Positions 45,858 to 55,477 of a stretch of DNA of 64,000 bases are shown piece after piece. The DNA is taken from NCBI GenBank assembly GCA_016708345.1, contig JADJFX010000009.1, positions 124,001 to 188,000 of the forward strand, given 5' to 3'. This DNA is from Candidatus Rhodoferax bjergmarkensis (lineage in GTDB: Bacteria > Pseudomonadota > Gammaproteobacteria > Burkholderiales > Burkholderiaceae_C). The position numbers and the translations under genes were made by a program. The number at the start of each line of letters is the position of its first letter. Positions within the stretch are counted from its first letter, which is position 1. A model generated the notes under the pieces. The model did not search any database and was not told where the DNA came from. It worked only from the letters and a program-made list of their open reading frames with translations.

Positions 45858-47137
45858 ATGCCGCCATCATCTTCATTTTGCTGCTGGTGCTCATGCTCAC
45901 CGGCATGCCGATCTCGATTTCGCTGGGGTTGACGGTTCTGACCTTTTTGTTTGGGTTTACTTCTGTGCCCTTGGAATCGGTGGCACTCAAACTTTTCACT
46001 GGTATCGAAAAGTTCGAGATCATGGCGATTCCTTTTTTTATTTTGGCGGGCAATTTTTTAACCCACGGTGGGGTGGCCCGGCGCATGATCAACTTTGCGT
46101 CCAGCATGGTCGGGCACTGGTACGGTGGCCTAGGTCTGGCCGGTGTGGTGGGCTGCGCTTTGTTTGCCGCAGTATCGGGCTCATCGCCTGCCACGGTGGT
46201 CGCCATTGGTTCGATTTTGCTGCCTGCCATGACCCGGGCCGGGTTTCCCAAAAGCTTTGGTGCCGGTGTTATCACCACCTCAGGTGCTTTGGGTATTTTG
46301 ATTCCGCCTTCCATTGTGATGGTGATGTACTCGGTGGCCACCAATACGTCGGTGGGCGCTTTGTTCATGGCGGGTGTGGTGCCGGGTCTTGTCTTGGCGG
46401 GGGTGTTGGGTGGCGTAACGTGGTACCGAGCACGCAAGTTCAACTATCCGAGGTTGCCCACCGCCACGTGGTCCGAGCGCTTCAAAGCCTTTCGCGCTTC
46501 GGCTTGGGGCTTGCTGCTGATCGTGATTGTGATGGGCGGTATTTACAGCGGCATGTTTACCCCAACCGAGGCTGCCGCCATGAGCGCGGTCTATGCCTTT
46601 GTGGTGGCCGTCTTTGTGTACAAAGACATGGGACTCAAAGATGTGCCCAAAGTCTTGCTCAACTCGGCCAATATGTCGGCCATGCTGCTGTACATCATCA
46701 CCAACGCGGTATTGTTCAGTTTCATCATGACCAACGAGAACATTCCCCAAGCACTGGCTGACTGGATGCTAGGCCATGGTCTGGGGGTGGTCACTTTCTT
46801 GCTGGCAGTGAACATCATTTTGCTACTGGCGGGCAACTTTATGGAACCCTCCAGCATCGTGCTGATTTTTGCCCCCATCCTGTTCCCGGTGGCCATGAAG
46901 CTCGGCATTGATCCGGTTCACTTTGGCATCATCATGGTGGTGAACATGGAGGTTGGCATGTGCCATCCGCCGGTCGGTTTGAACCTTTACGTGGCTTCTG
47001 GCATCACCAAGATGGGCATTACGGAGCTGACGGTGGCCGTGTGGCCCTGGCTGCTGGCCATGCTAGGGTTTTTGATGGTGGTGACCTACTGGCCCGGCCT
47101 GTCCACCTGGTTCCCGCGCCTGTTAGGGATGATGTAG
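45854..47137 (+). CDS. dctM: TRAP transporter large permease (DctM family)
   Basis: 427 residues with about 12 membrane segments. DctM signatures include MLTGMPISISLGLTVL, IPFFILAGNFLTHGG, AAVSGSSPATVVAIGSILLP and NMEVGMCHPPVGLNLYVASG. It overlaps dctQ by four bases and forms with it the sodium-driven permease. Its 3' end overlaps the convergent phosphorylase gene by 15 bases. Confidence 0.94.
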   Translation: MNAAIIFILLLVLMLTGMPISISLGLTVLTFLFGFTSVPLESVALKLFTGIEKFEIMAIPFFILAGNFLTHGGVARRMINFASSMVGHWYGGLGLAGVVGCALFAAVSGSSPATVVAIGSILLPAMTRAGFPKSFGAGVITTSGALGILIPPSIVMVMYSVATNTSVGALFMAGVVPGLVLAGVLGGVTWYRARKFNYPRLPTATWSERFKAFRASAWGLLLIVIVMGGIYSGMFTPTEAAAMSAVYAFVVAVFVYKDMGLKDVPKVLLNSANMSAMLLYIITNAVLFSFIMTNENIPQALADWMLGHGLGVVTFLLAVNIILLLAGNFMEPSSIVLIFAPILFPVAMKLGIDPVHFGIIMVVNMEVGMCHPPVGLNLYVASGITKMGITELTVAVWPWLLAMLGFLMVVTYWPGLSTWFPRLLGMM

Positions 47138-49336
47138 CCGGTCTGGTGGGCGTGAAGATTTGGGGCCGGTCTGACCGGTCATGCCGCGGCGGTCAATCGG
47201 CGGGTAGACCCGTCCAGCATAGTCGAGCACCATGCGGGTGGCTGAAAAGCGGGGGCCGTTGGTGAGCAGACTGCGGCGCATCATGGCCACCCAGCGTTGC
47301 GGTATGCCGTCTGCGTCGCGCTCGTTGAACATTGGGACCACTTCGTTCTCCATCAGGTCAAACAAGGCGCAGGCGTCGCGCTGGTCTTGCGCATCGGTAT
47401 CGGGGTCCACATCACCGTTGATGGCCCAGCCATTGGTTCCGTCGTAGGCTTCGGCCCACCAGCCATCGAGCACCGAGAGTTGAAGACCTCCCCCCAGGCA
47501 GGACTTCATGCCACTGGTTCCACTGGCCTCCAAGGGTGGGCGAGGCACATTGATCCAGACGTCGCACCCCCCTACGAGGTGGCCTGCCAGAGGAATGTCG
47601 TAGTCCTCCAGAAAGGCGGCGCGCCCGGCAACACCGGGCGCTTTTTTGAGCGAGAAAACCTGGCGCACGACTTCTTTCGCAGCGTTGTCAGCCGGATGGG
47701 CTTTGCCTGCGAACACAAATTGGACTGGATGGGCTCCCCCCACCAGCGCAATGGCGCGCTCGGGCAACAGGGCGACGAGGTGAATCCGTTTGTAGGTGGC
47801 AAGCCGACGGGCAAAACCGATGGTGAGGCGATCCGGATCGAAGCCGATGCCCGAAGTTCCGGCGGCTTCCGCGTAGTCGAGGGCCTCACCGCGACCCAGC
47901 CGGTCGCTGACCGCACGATGGGCCACCATTTCTGTCAATTGTCGACGTGCCGCGCAGCGCGCCTCCCACAGCTCTTTGGCAGAAATGTTGTTCACGGGGG
48001 CCCACGTGGCGGGCTGATCGGCTCGCGTTAGCCAGCCGTTTCCGAGGTACTTGTCGAGCAACTCACGCATCGGTCCATGCAGCCAGGTGGGGACATGCAC
48101 ACCGTTGGTGACGTGGGAGATGGGTACATCTTCCACCGCCTGCCCGGGAAACAGGGGGTGCCATAGAGCGCGCGCTACCTGGCCGTGGCGTCGACTGACG
48201 GCGTTGGCATGGCGGCTGGAGCGCAGCGCGAGCGGTGTCAGGCCAGAAGGTTCATGGGTGTTTGCGGGGTCGATGCGACCCAGGGCCAAGAAGCTTTCCC
48301 GCTCGCCCGCCATGTCAGCAATTCTGCCGAGCATTTTCAGCACTTCTTCTCTTTGATAAGTTTCGTTGCCAGCGGGGATGGGTGTGTGGGTGGTGAAGAC
48401 CACTTGATCACGCACTGCGCGCCAAGCAGCTTCGGGGCTGATATGGGGCTGCGCCTTGGCCTGCGCCAGCAATTCAAATACACCCAAAGCGGGATGTCCC
48501 TCATTCATGTGGTAAACCGTCGGGCTGATACCCAGCGCACGCAAGGCCCGCACGCCGCCCACGCCAAGAATGGCATATTGCGCCAACCGGATGGCACGGT
48601 TGCTGTCGTAAAGCCGGGTTGTAATCCAGCGGCCAACCTGGCTGTTCTCAGGCAGGTCGGTGTCCAGCAGGTACAGCGGTACCCTTCCGACGTCCACCCG
48701 CCAAATGTGCACGGTCACGTCTTCGCCATCCACGGGCACCGAGATGCTGACCGGGAGTCCATCGGAACCGGTGACCTTGACGGCGGGAAGCCGCTCGGGG
48801 TCAGTGTCGATCCAGAACTCATGCTGAAAGCCGGTCACATCGATGCGCTGATGGAAATAGCCCGAGCGGTACATCAGGCCCACGCCCACCATCGGCAAGG
48901 CCAGATCAGACGCTTCCTTGAGAATGTCGCCGGCTAGCACGCCCAAGCCACCAGAGTAAATGGGCAAGGAGCCGTGGATGCCAAACTCGCAGCAGAAAAA
49001 CGCCACCGGGTGGGCCGTATTGACCGCTCCGGCGAGCTCTGGGCGTGCGCGATCACCGGCAAGTTCTGCAGCAAGGTAGTTGACCCGCTCTACCAATGCG
49101 GGATTGGTTGCTGCGCGTTCGAGTGTCAAGGGGTGTGACTCGGACAGCAGGCGCCGGGGGTTGTGCCTGCTGCGCGCCCATCGTTCGGCATCAATGGCCT
49201 GAAACAGAGCGCTGCCGTCCACAGACCATGTCCATCGGTAATCGTAAGCTACTCGCGCAAGAGGGCGCAGTGGCTCGGGCAGGATGGCAGCAAGTTCGGC
49301 CACCGCACGCTCAATATCGTGGTCACCAGCAAACAT
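47123..49336 (-). CDS. glgP: Alpha-glucan phosphorylase (short, Thermotoga-type)
   Basis: 737 residues from ATG 49336 with GGGAG upstream. N-terminal LARVAYDYRWTWSVDG and FCCEFGIHGSLPIYSGGLGVLAGD are typical of the short alpha-glucan phosphorylase group; VYHMNEGHPALGVFEL and HVTNGVH follow. The pyridoxal phosphate Lys lies in EASGTSGMKSCLGGG. It releases glucose 1-phosphate from glycogen or maltodextrin in the cytoplasm. No other glycogen gene lies in the window. Confidence 0.92.
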   Translation of the reverse strand: MFAGDHDIERAVAELAAILPEPLRPLARVAYDYRWTWSVDGSALFQAIDAERWARSRHNPRRLLSESHPLTLERAATNPALVERVNYLAAELAGDRARPELAGAVNTAHPVAFFCCEFGIHGSLPIYSGGLGVLAGDILKEASDLALPMVGVGLMYRSGYFHQRIDVTGFQHEFWIDTDPERLPAVKVTGSDGLPVSISVPVDGEDVTVHIWRVDVGRVPLYLLDTDLPENSQVGRWITTRLYDSNRAIRLAQYAILGVGGVRALRALGISPTVYHMNEGHPALGVFELLAQAKAQPHISPEAAWRAVRDQVVFTTHTPIPAGNETYQREEVLKMLGRIADMAGERESFLALGRIDPANTHEPSGLTPLALRSSRHANAVSRRHGQVARALWHPLFPGQAVEDVPISHVTNGVHVPTWLHGPMRELLDKYLGNGWLTRADQPATWAPVNNISAKELWEARCAARRQLTEMVAHRAVSDRLGRGEALDYAEAAGTSGIGFDPDRLTIGFARRLATYKRIHLVALLPERAIALVGGAHPVQFVFAGKAHPADNAAKEVVRQVFSLKKAPGVAGRAAFLEDYDIPLAGHLVGGCDVWINVPRPPLEASGTSGMKSCLGGGLQLSVLDGWWAEAYDGTNGWAINGDVDPDTDAQDQRDACALFDLMENEVVPMFNERDADGIPQRWVAMMRRSLLTNGPRFSATRMVLDYAGRVYPPIDRRGMTGQTGPKSSRPPDRLHHP

Positions 49337-49649
49337 GGTTATCTCCCATCTCGAAAAAATAAAAACACGCAAAAAAATAGATTGGGCAAGCAGGAACGCC
49401 TAAACCCAACTGCGCATTCGATGATTTTGTGCATGGTATCTTAGCCGTGGATAGGCGTTTTCTTCAGGCGAAAGAATTATTCTGAATGCTTAAATGCGTG
49501 CTATTTGCTGCAAAAATAATAGCTGCTTGCGCTTGTATTACTTGCGCAATGGCTTAAAAACGTATGTAAGTCAGGATGCACTGGTGTTGTCGATGGCTTG
49601 TTAAAATGATCTAACAAAGTGACAGACAAAAAGACAGAAAGAGCGTTGC
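49337..49649. other. Intergenic region with dispersed repeat copy 4 (reverse orientation)
   Basis: 313 bases between divergent genes. At 49512-49563, AAAAATAATAGCTGCTTGCG then CTTGTATTACTTGCGCAATG is the reverse complement of the family seen near 21391 and 58511. The remainder must contain promoters for both neighbours; none is convincing by eye. Confidence 0.7.
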
Positions 49650-49994
49650 ATGAAACTATTCACCAAACTGATCGATAACGTGCGAACCATGACCGGTGTT
49701 CGAAAACCCCGTCAGCTTTCAGGGTCCATAGACAAGCCACCTGTTGGAACCAGCATCGTGCGGGATGATCTTCGCATGCGAATTCGGTATCCGATTGATG
49801 ATGAACTTTGGCAGTGGCTTCATGCCATGGACTGGCGTGCCATGCCATTGGCCAACAACCGACGCAGGTATCGCCTGGTTGCTGAAAAAATCGTGCTCAG
49901 AATGTTCAAGGCCGATCCAGAGGAGCGCCTTGCCATACACAACAGGCTCATTCGCGTTCAGACGCAAGAGTCCCGCATCGCTGAATTGAACTGA
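49650..49994 (+). CDS. Conserved hypothetical protein, basic
   Basis: 114 residues, rich in Arg/Lys, without signal peptide or membrane segment. The core DDLRMRIRYPIDDELWQWLH and NNRRRYRLVAEKIVLRMFKA suggests a compact helical protein. AAAGAG lies upstream of the ATG. No known domain recognised. Isolated between divergent phosphorylase and convergent caspase-like genes. Confidence 0.68.
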   Translation: MKLFTKLIDNVRTMTGVRKPRQLSGSIDKPPVGTSIVRDDLRMRIRYPIDDELWQWLHAMDWRAMPLANNRRRYRLVAEKIVLRMFKADPEERLAIHNRLIRVQTQESRIAELN

Positions 49995-50119
49995 ACCTGT
50001 GATTTGCCAAGTTTGCTTGTGAGACGAAACAAATAGCTGCGGTGCGCTCTACAAGCGATTGGCAACATTTTTAAATGCGCCCAAATGCACCGCTGGCATA
50101 GTCCCGGCCCGATTCAAGG

Positions 50120-52324
50120 TCAGGCCTTTCCCTTCACATAAGACACCAACTCTTGCCGGTCGTTTTGTTCCCAACGCCCATTGGGTTTGTGGACCTTGAT
50201 TTCGTGAACGATGTCGGCAGTAATGCCCGGTGTGACCCAAATATTGCGTTCCAAGCGATGGCCCAGGTCCATATTGAAACCACGCGCCTCAATCTTGTAC
50301 GCCTCAAAAGTACCGGCGGGCACGGTGATGGTTTCCTTGCCCACCACCTTCAGATCGTACTGAAAGGTGTACACCACGCCATTGGGCCGGGTTTGCTTGA
50401 AGCGCGATTGCCACTTGTGCCCAACGATCAGTTCCGCCGGATAGAACTGGCGCGGGGTGCTGAATGAGCCGCGTTGGTTGGTGGTGGTGTTGCCCATCAG
50501 GTCGGAAACAAACTCACCATCGTTGTACACCACCCGCTCGGCATCCACATCCACTTGCGTTACCGTCATCACCAAAGGTTTGCTGATCTTGGTAAACGCG
50601 TCGATCACGCTGATGGTGAACACATCCCCCACGCGGTAACTGCGCTGGTGCTCGGCATAACCTTTGAAGTGGGGTGTAGCGGCCAGCACTTTGGGCGCGG
50701 AGGGCAGGGCGGCTGCGGCCAGCAGGCTTTGTTTCTCCGCAGCCAAACGGGCGGCTTCCTGCTGTTGCAACTGCACCTGCCGCGCTTGCTCTGCCCGAGC
50801 CAGTTCAGCTTGTTTGGCCAAGGCTCGTTCGTTGGCTTCTTTTTCGGCCTGCAGCGCTTGCAGGCGCTGCAACTGAGCCTGCGCAAGCTGGGCCTGCAAC
50901 TGGCTTTGCCGGGCGGCCTCTTCGCGCGCTGCGGCAACTCTTTGCGCTTCTTGTTGGGCCTGCTGGGCTTTTTCTGCGGCCAGACGGGCCGCTTGTGCGC
51001 GTGCTGCAGATTCTTGGGCAGCTTGCAAGCGGTTGGCCTCGGCTTGGCTGCGCTCCAGCGCTTGGGCCGCAGCCTGCGCCTGCTGTTCAAGTTGGCGCGC
51101 CGCTTCCTGCTGCGCCTGGGCTACGCGAGCGGCTTCCAGCTCGGCGGCGCGGGCGCGCTCTTGCTCTGCACGCACAGCCTGCTCCCGCTGCGCAATCTCC
51201 TGCGCCAGTTGTTGACGCAGGGCTTCTTCACGGGCAGCTTCAAGTTGGGCCAGGCGCACCCGCTCGGCCTCAATGCGCTCGCTGGCCAAGCGTTTTTCTT
51301 CAGCCTGGGCCACGCGCTGGCGCGCTTCTTCTTCACGGGCGGCCAGTTCTTGCGCAGCTTTGGAGCTGGCCAGAGCAGTAGCCTGACGGCGATGTGATTC
51401 TTGCGCCGTATGAATCGACAGCATGCGGCTCAGGCGCGACTGGGCCAGCTCGCTGGCGCTGCCACTGGGAAATTCGCGGATGTAAGCGGCCAATGCTTCG
51501 GGATCCTGGCTGCTTTTGACCTTGAGCCAAGCGGTCATTTCTTTTTCCAGCAGCTCGTCCCGGTCGGCTTCGGTCAAATTGCGGATCACGGTGGGGAAGA
51601 GGTAGATGTTTTCTTCCAGCGAGGTGCTTTCCCACGGCACCTGGGTGCCCTTGGAGGCCATGCGCACGCTCAGGCGCACGCGCTTGAAGGCGTCTTCCAG
51701 CCGCGCACCGGGTACGGCAAATTCACGCAATAAAAAACCGGTGTACAAACCATTGGCACCCTCACCGTCCTGTGCCACGCTGCCAGGTGCTGTGGAATAG
51801 GCCAAGAGGCTTCCCACCGGGGCGTCAAACTGCGTCAAACCCTTGGCTGCGGGCCGGAACGACCCGGCAAAAGGGTCGTCGCGGCAGGCATCGAGCACCA
51901 CCAAAAAACTGCGCCCCACGGCCTGCTCCATGTAGCGCAGCAGGGCGCTCACGTCCACCGTTTGCTGGGTCACGTCACCCGCATTGCGAATGCGCGCTGA
52001 CACCGGAACAAGGTAGTTGCGCCAGTCCTGCTGCAAGCCGTGTCCGGCGTAGTAAAACAGGCCAAACTTGACCTTGGGGTCGCGGATGGCGGTGCCAAAT
52101 CGGTCCACGGCAGACTGCATCCGGGGCAAATCGGTGTCGAGCTGCTTGTCCACCACAAACCCCGCTTTGGTCAGCAACTCGGCCATGGCGTTGGCGTCGT
52201 TGCGCGGGTTGATCAGCGGGGAGTTCTTGTAGTCCGAGTTGCCAATCACCAGCGCGACGCGCTCACTGGCTTGCGCCGCAAGGGCGCAGGCCAGTGACAA
52301 GGCCAGGATCAGGTGGCGCAGCAT
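50120..52324 (-). CDS. Caspase-like (C14) protein with long coiled coil and C-terminal beta domain
   Basis: 734 residues from ATG 52324. Signal peptide MLRHLILALSLACALAAQAS is followed by a caspase domain (residues about 21-245) with catalytic His95 in FYYAGHGLQ and Cys147 in VVLDACRDDPF. Residues about 320-535 are a very Ala/Gln/Glu/Arg-rich coiled coil. The last about 190 residues are beta-rich (GTFEAYKIEARGFNMDLG). The frame extends upstream to 52483 without a plausible start. Probably periplasmic; the substrate is unknown. It is intact, unlike most genes that follow it to the right. Confidence 0.85.
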   Translation of the reverse strand: MLRHLILALSLACALAAQASERVALVIGNSDYKNSPLINPRNDANAMAELLTKAGFVVDKQLDTDLPRMQSAVDRFGTAIRDPKVKFGLFYYAGHGLQQDWRNYLVPVSARIRNAGDVTQQTVDVSALLRYMEQAVGRSFLVVLDACRDDPFAGSFRPAAKGLTQFDAPVGSLLAYSTAPGSVAQDGEGANGLYTGFLLREFAVPGARLEDAFKRVRLSVRMASKGTQVPWESTSLEENIYLFPTVIRNLTEADRDELLEKEMTAWLKVKSSQDPEALAAYIREFPSGSASELAQSRLSRMLSIHTAQESHRRQATALASSKAAQELAAREEEARQRVAQAEEKRLASERIEAERVRLAQLEAAREEALRQQLAQEIAQREQAVRAEQERARAAELEAARVAQAQQEAARQLEQQAQAAAQALERSQAEANRLQAAQESAARAQAARLAAEKAQQAQQEAQRVAAAREEAARQSQLQAQLAQAQLQRLQALQAEKEANERALAKQAELARAEQARQVQLQQQEAARLAAEKQSLLAAAALPSAPKVLAATPHFKGYAEHQRSYRVGDVFTISVIDAFTKISKPLVMTVTQVDVDAERVVYNDGEFVSDLMGNTTTNQRGSFSTPRQFYPAELIVGHKWQSRFKQTRPNGVVYTFQYDLKVVGKETITVPAGTFEAYKIEARGFNMDLGHRLERNIWVTPGITADIVHEIKVHKPNGRWEQNDRQELVSYVKGKA

Positions 52325-52483
52325 GACAAATGGCTTTAGAAGGGTTGGCAACCCGTCACGACCGTGGGGTTGGTCGAGTAACGACGAATGAAGACGATGT
52401 TTTGACCCTCCACGCCCACCGACAATCCTCACTAAGGAATATCCCGTAAATGCGACACCACCACCGATAAAGGTGCCGTTCAC

Positions 52484-53663
52484 GGGTCACGGCCACAAAG
52501 TTTGAGATGAATTGACAGCCGCCTGAACTCTCAAAATCCCGCCCTTTGGGACGCCGCCGACATTGGACGCAACCTTTCGTGAAGATGGAACCAAATTTGC
52601 AGTGTTCCGATCTACGATGTTCCATGCACCGATCAGTGCGTTGGGATCCAAAGGCGCAGCCCCAATCCGGGAGGCGTAAGTTGCACCGGTGTATGTGCCT
52701 GCGGTGGCAGGATTTCCGCTGATGGTGTTGACGACGTCTCCCGTTAGGGACACACCACCATTGGTTCCAAATTTACGCACCACCACCAGTGCATCAAGTA
52801 CATTGCCGTTGTCCCCACCAAACGGCTGTCGACTGGGTCGGTGCCGCTTGATGCGAATAAGATTTCGCAGGCCGGGTCGTTAAACGTGGCCACAATGTCC
52901 AGCCCATTCGTACAGGTTGCGCTGAATGTGAAAGTTACCCCACAGAACGACCCGTTCCGTCGGCATTGAGTTGAGCCACGCCTATTCCGGTCGTTAAGTG
53001 GATGCTAGCTTTTTGGTAATGACGGCAAATGCATACTGCCCGGCAAACTCCGACATATCCGTCGCTGAGCTCTTTGCATCAGCAAAGCGCACACCATTGA
53101 ACAAGACATCTTTCACACTGCCACCCGCACCAATGGGCAAAGGAAAGGAGCCACTGAGCTGACCTGATTTGGAAACAAAAAAGTTACTTTGGGTGGCACG
53201 AACTGAAGCAGTGCTGCCATTGACTGCGGTAATTTTGTAGCCACCGTTGGTGGCTGCGTCCTTCTCAATGGTCAGGGTGCCGGTGTTGCCGGTAATGCCG
53301 TACTGCGAGCGCAGCACCTTCCAGGTCAAGGTGCCGGTAGCTTGGCCTTTGAACGGGAACTTCATGTTGACTTTGATAAATTCACCATCACCCCCCGCGC
53401 CGCCGCCATCGCCACTGCCGCCGTCGCCGCCATCACCACCCGACCATGTGCCAGAACCATCACCGAACAGGTAACCAGCAAAGGTAAATGAATCGGTTTG
53501 CTTCCAGCGCAATGGCGTCAGGCGTCGTTGCGACGGGTGTCGTTGGCGTTGGGGCGGGTGTTGCCGGCGCAGCACCCCCGCCACCACCTCCCCCGCAGGC
53601 TGCTAGGGTGGCGAGCAATGCCCCCATCAGAACCGAAACACCGCTTTTGTACGAAACCGTCAT
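52484..53663 (-). pseudogene. Exported lipoprotein gene broken by several frameshifts
   Basis: ATG 53663 starts MTVSYKSGVSVLMGALLATL-AAC followed by a poly-Gly run, a clear lipoprotein signal. The frame ends near 53460, but coding-like sequence continues in the next frame (TDSFTFAGYLFGDGSG to AGQYAFAVITKKL, to 52994), then in others (GIGVAQLNADGTG; CGVTFTFSATCTNGLDIVA; NVLDALVVVRKFG) down to about 52487. At least three single-base shifts are needed. The pieces resemble a Gly-rich, beta-type surface lipoprotein, but I do not recognise the family. Below 52900 the reading is uncertain, and that part may be non-coding. Confidence 0.55.
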
Positions 53664-53832
53664 ATGAACTTTCTGAAACTGTATTGATAAATGATTCATA
53701 AACCACCGTGCCATAGTCGCCAGAACCCTTGGGGCTGCTGCGAAGTGGGCGTTGCCGTCGGGGGGGATGGTAATGGATTATTGTGGGCGGCTTGTCGGTG
53801 AGGGCAATCACCACAAACGCTACCATCACCCC

Positions 53833-55444
53833 ATGGACAAATTTTTCAACACCGCCGGGCCGAACAAGCCAGACATTCACTACACCCTGCTGCCCATTCA
53901 GCGGGTGAACTGGCCTGAACTCTCCAGCCTGATTGCGGCGCAGAAGTATTTCATCCTGCATGCGCCGCGCCAGACGGGCAAAACAAGTCTCATGATCAAC
54001 TTGATGCATTTTTTGAATGCGCAGGGCCAGTACCGGGTGCTGTATGTGAACATTGAAGCGGCGCAGGCAGCGCGCAGTGATGTGGCAAGCGGCATTGCCA
54101 CCATCATTTCAGCCATGAGCCGCGCTGCCGACATTTATTGGAAAGACCCCAGCTGGAGCCAGCTGGCCTGGCAAGAGTCGCAACAAGCCGCAACGCAGGG
54201 TAAAGACAGCCTCACCGCCGTGCTGCAACGCTGGAGTTTGGCCAGCGACAAACCCTTGATTGTTTTTCTGGACGAAGTCGATGCGCTGGTGGGCGACACG
54301 CTGATCTCGCTCTTACGCCAGATTCGCGCCGGTTACGCGCAGCGGCCCGAGGCTTTTCCCCAAAGCATGGTGCTGTGCGGCGTGCGCGATGTGCGCGACT
54401 ATCGGCTTCACCGCAGCGACGGCGAAATCATCACCGGCGGCAGCGCCTTCAACATCAAAAGCGAGTCGATCCGCTTGGGCGACTTCACGCAGACCGACGT
54501 CAAGGCGCTGCTGCAGCAACACACCGACGCTACCGGCCAGACCTTTGAGAGCGGCGTACTGGAAGAAATTTGGGAAGACACCCAGGGCCAGCCCTGGCTG
54601 GTCAACGCCCTGGCCTATGAAGCCTGCTTTCGCAAGCCCGAGCAGCGTGACCGCAGCCAGCCGGTGACGCTGGAGCAAATGCGCCAGGCCAAAGAGAGCC
54701 TGATATTGCGGCGCGACACGCACCTGGACCAGTTGGCCGACAAACTGCGCGAGCCGCGCGTCAAACGGGTGGTGGAGCCCATGCTGCAAGGCGCTGACCT
54801 GCCGGTGGATGTGCCTGATGACGACCGCCAATACTGCATTGACCTTTGGGTTGATTGCCCGGCGCGACCGGCAACTGCAAATAGCCAACCGTATCTACCG
54901 AGAAGTATTGCCGCGCGAGCTGACCTCCATCGTGCAAGACAGCCTGCAGGGCAAGGCCGAGCAACCGTGGTTTGTCAACCCCGCCGATGGTCGTATGGAC
55001 ATGGACAAACTGCTGGACTCGTTTCAGCAATTTTTCCGCGAAAACTCGCAAAGCTGGCTGGAGCGCTACGCCTACAAAGAGGCCGGCCCGCAACTGCTGC
55101 TGCAAGCCTTTTTGCAGCGCGTGGTCAATGGCGGTGGCCGCATAGCCCGCGAATACGGCTTGGGGCTGGGGCGCACAGACTTGTTTTTGCAGTGGCCGCT
55201 AAGCGAGCAAGGCTACCTTGGGCCGCTGCAGCAAGTGGTGTTGGAGCTCAAAATCCAGCACAAAGGCAAAGCCGCCACAATTGCGCAAGGCTTGGCGCAA
55301 ACCGCCCGCTATTGCGACCAGTGCGGCGCCGACAGTGCCCATTTGCTGATCTTTGACCGCGATCCGGCGGTCGATTGGAACGAGAAGATTTACCGCGAGT
55401 TGCACAGCCAGGCTGGGCGCAGCATCGTGGTGTGGGGCATGTGA
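53833..55444 (+). CDS. AAA-type ATPase fused to a PD-(D/E)XK nuclease-like domain, frameshifted
   Basis: Starts MDKFFNTAGPNKPDIHYTLL at ATG 53833. Walker A is HAPRQTGKTSL and Walker B LIVFLDEVDAL. The frame then runs to DDDRQYCIDL and breaks; the next frame continues LIARRDRQLQIANRIYREVL to the stop at 55444. Removing one T from CTTTGGG (54845-54847) restores DDDRQYCIDLGLIARRD exactly. The C-terminal part has GRTDLFLQ and VLELKIQ, the D...ExK of a PD-(D/E)XK domain. This architecture is common and poorly characterised. Read-through by +1 slippage at CTT-T is conceivable, but a simple insertion is more likely. Confidence 0.8.
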
Positions 55445-55477
55445 TTGGAATGAGGGGGTGGCCCGGCAGCGGTTTGT

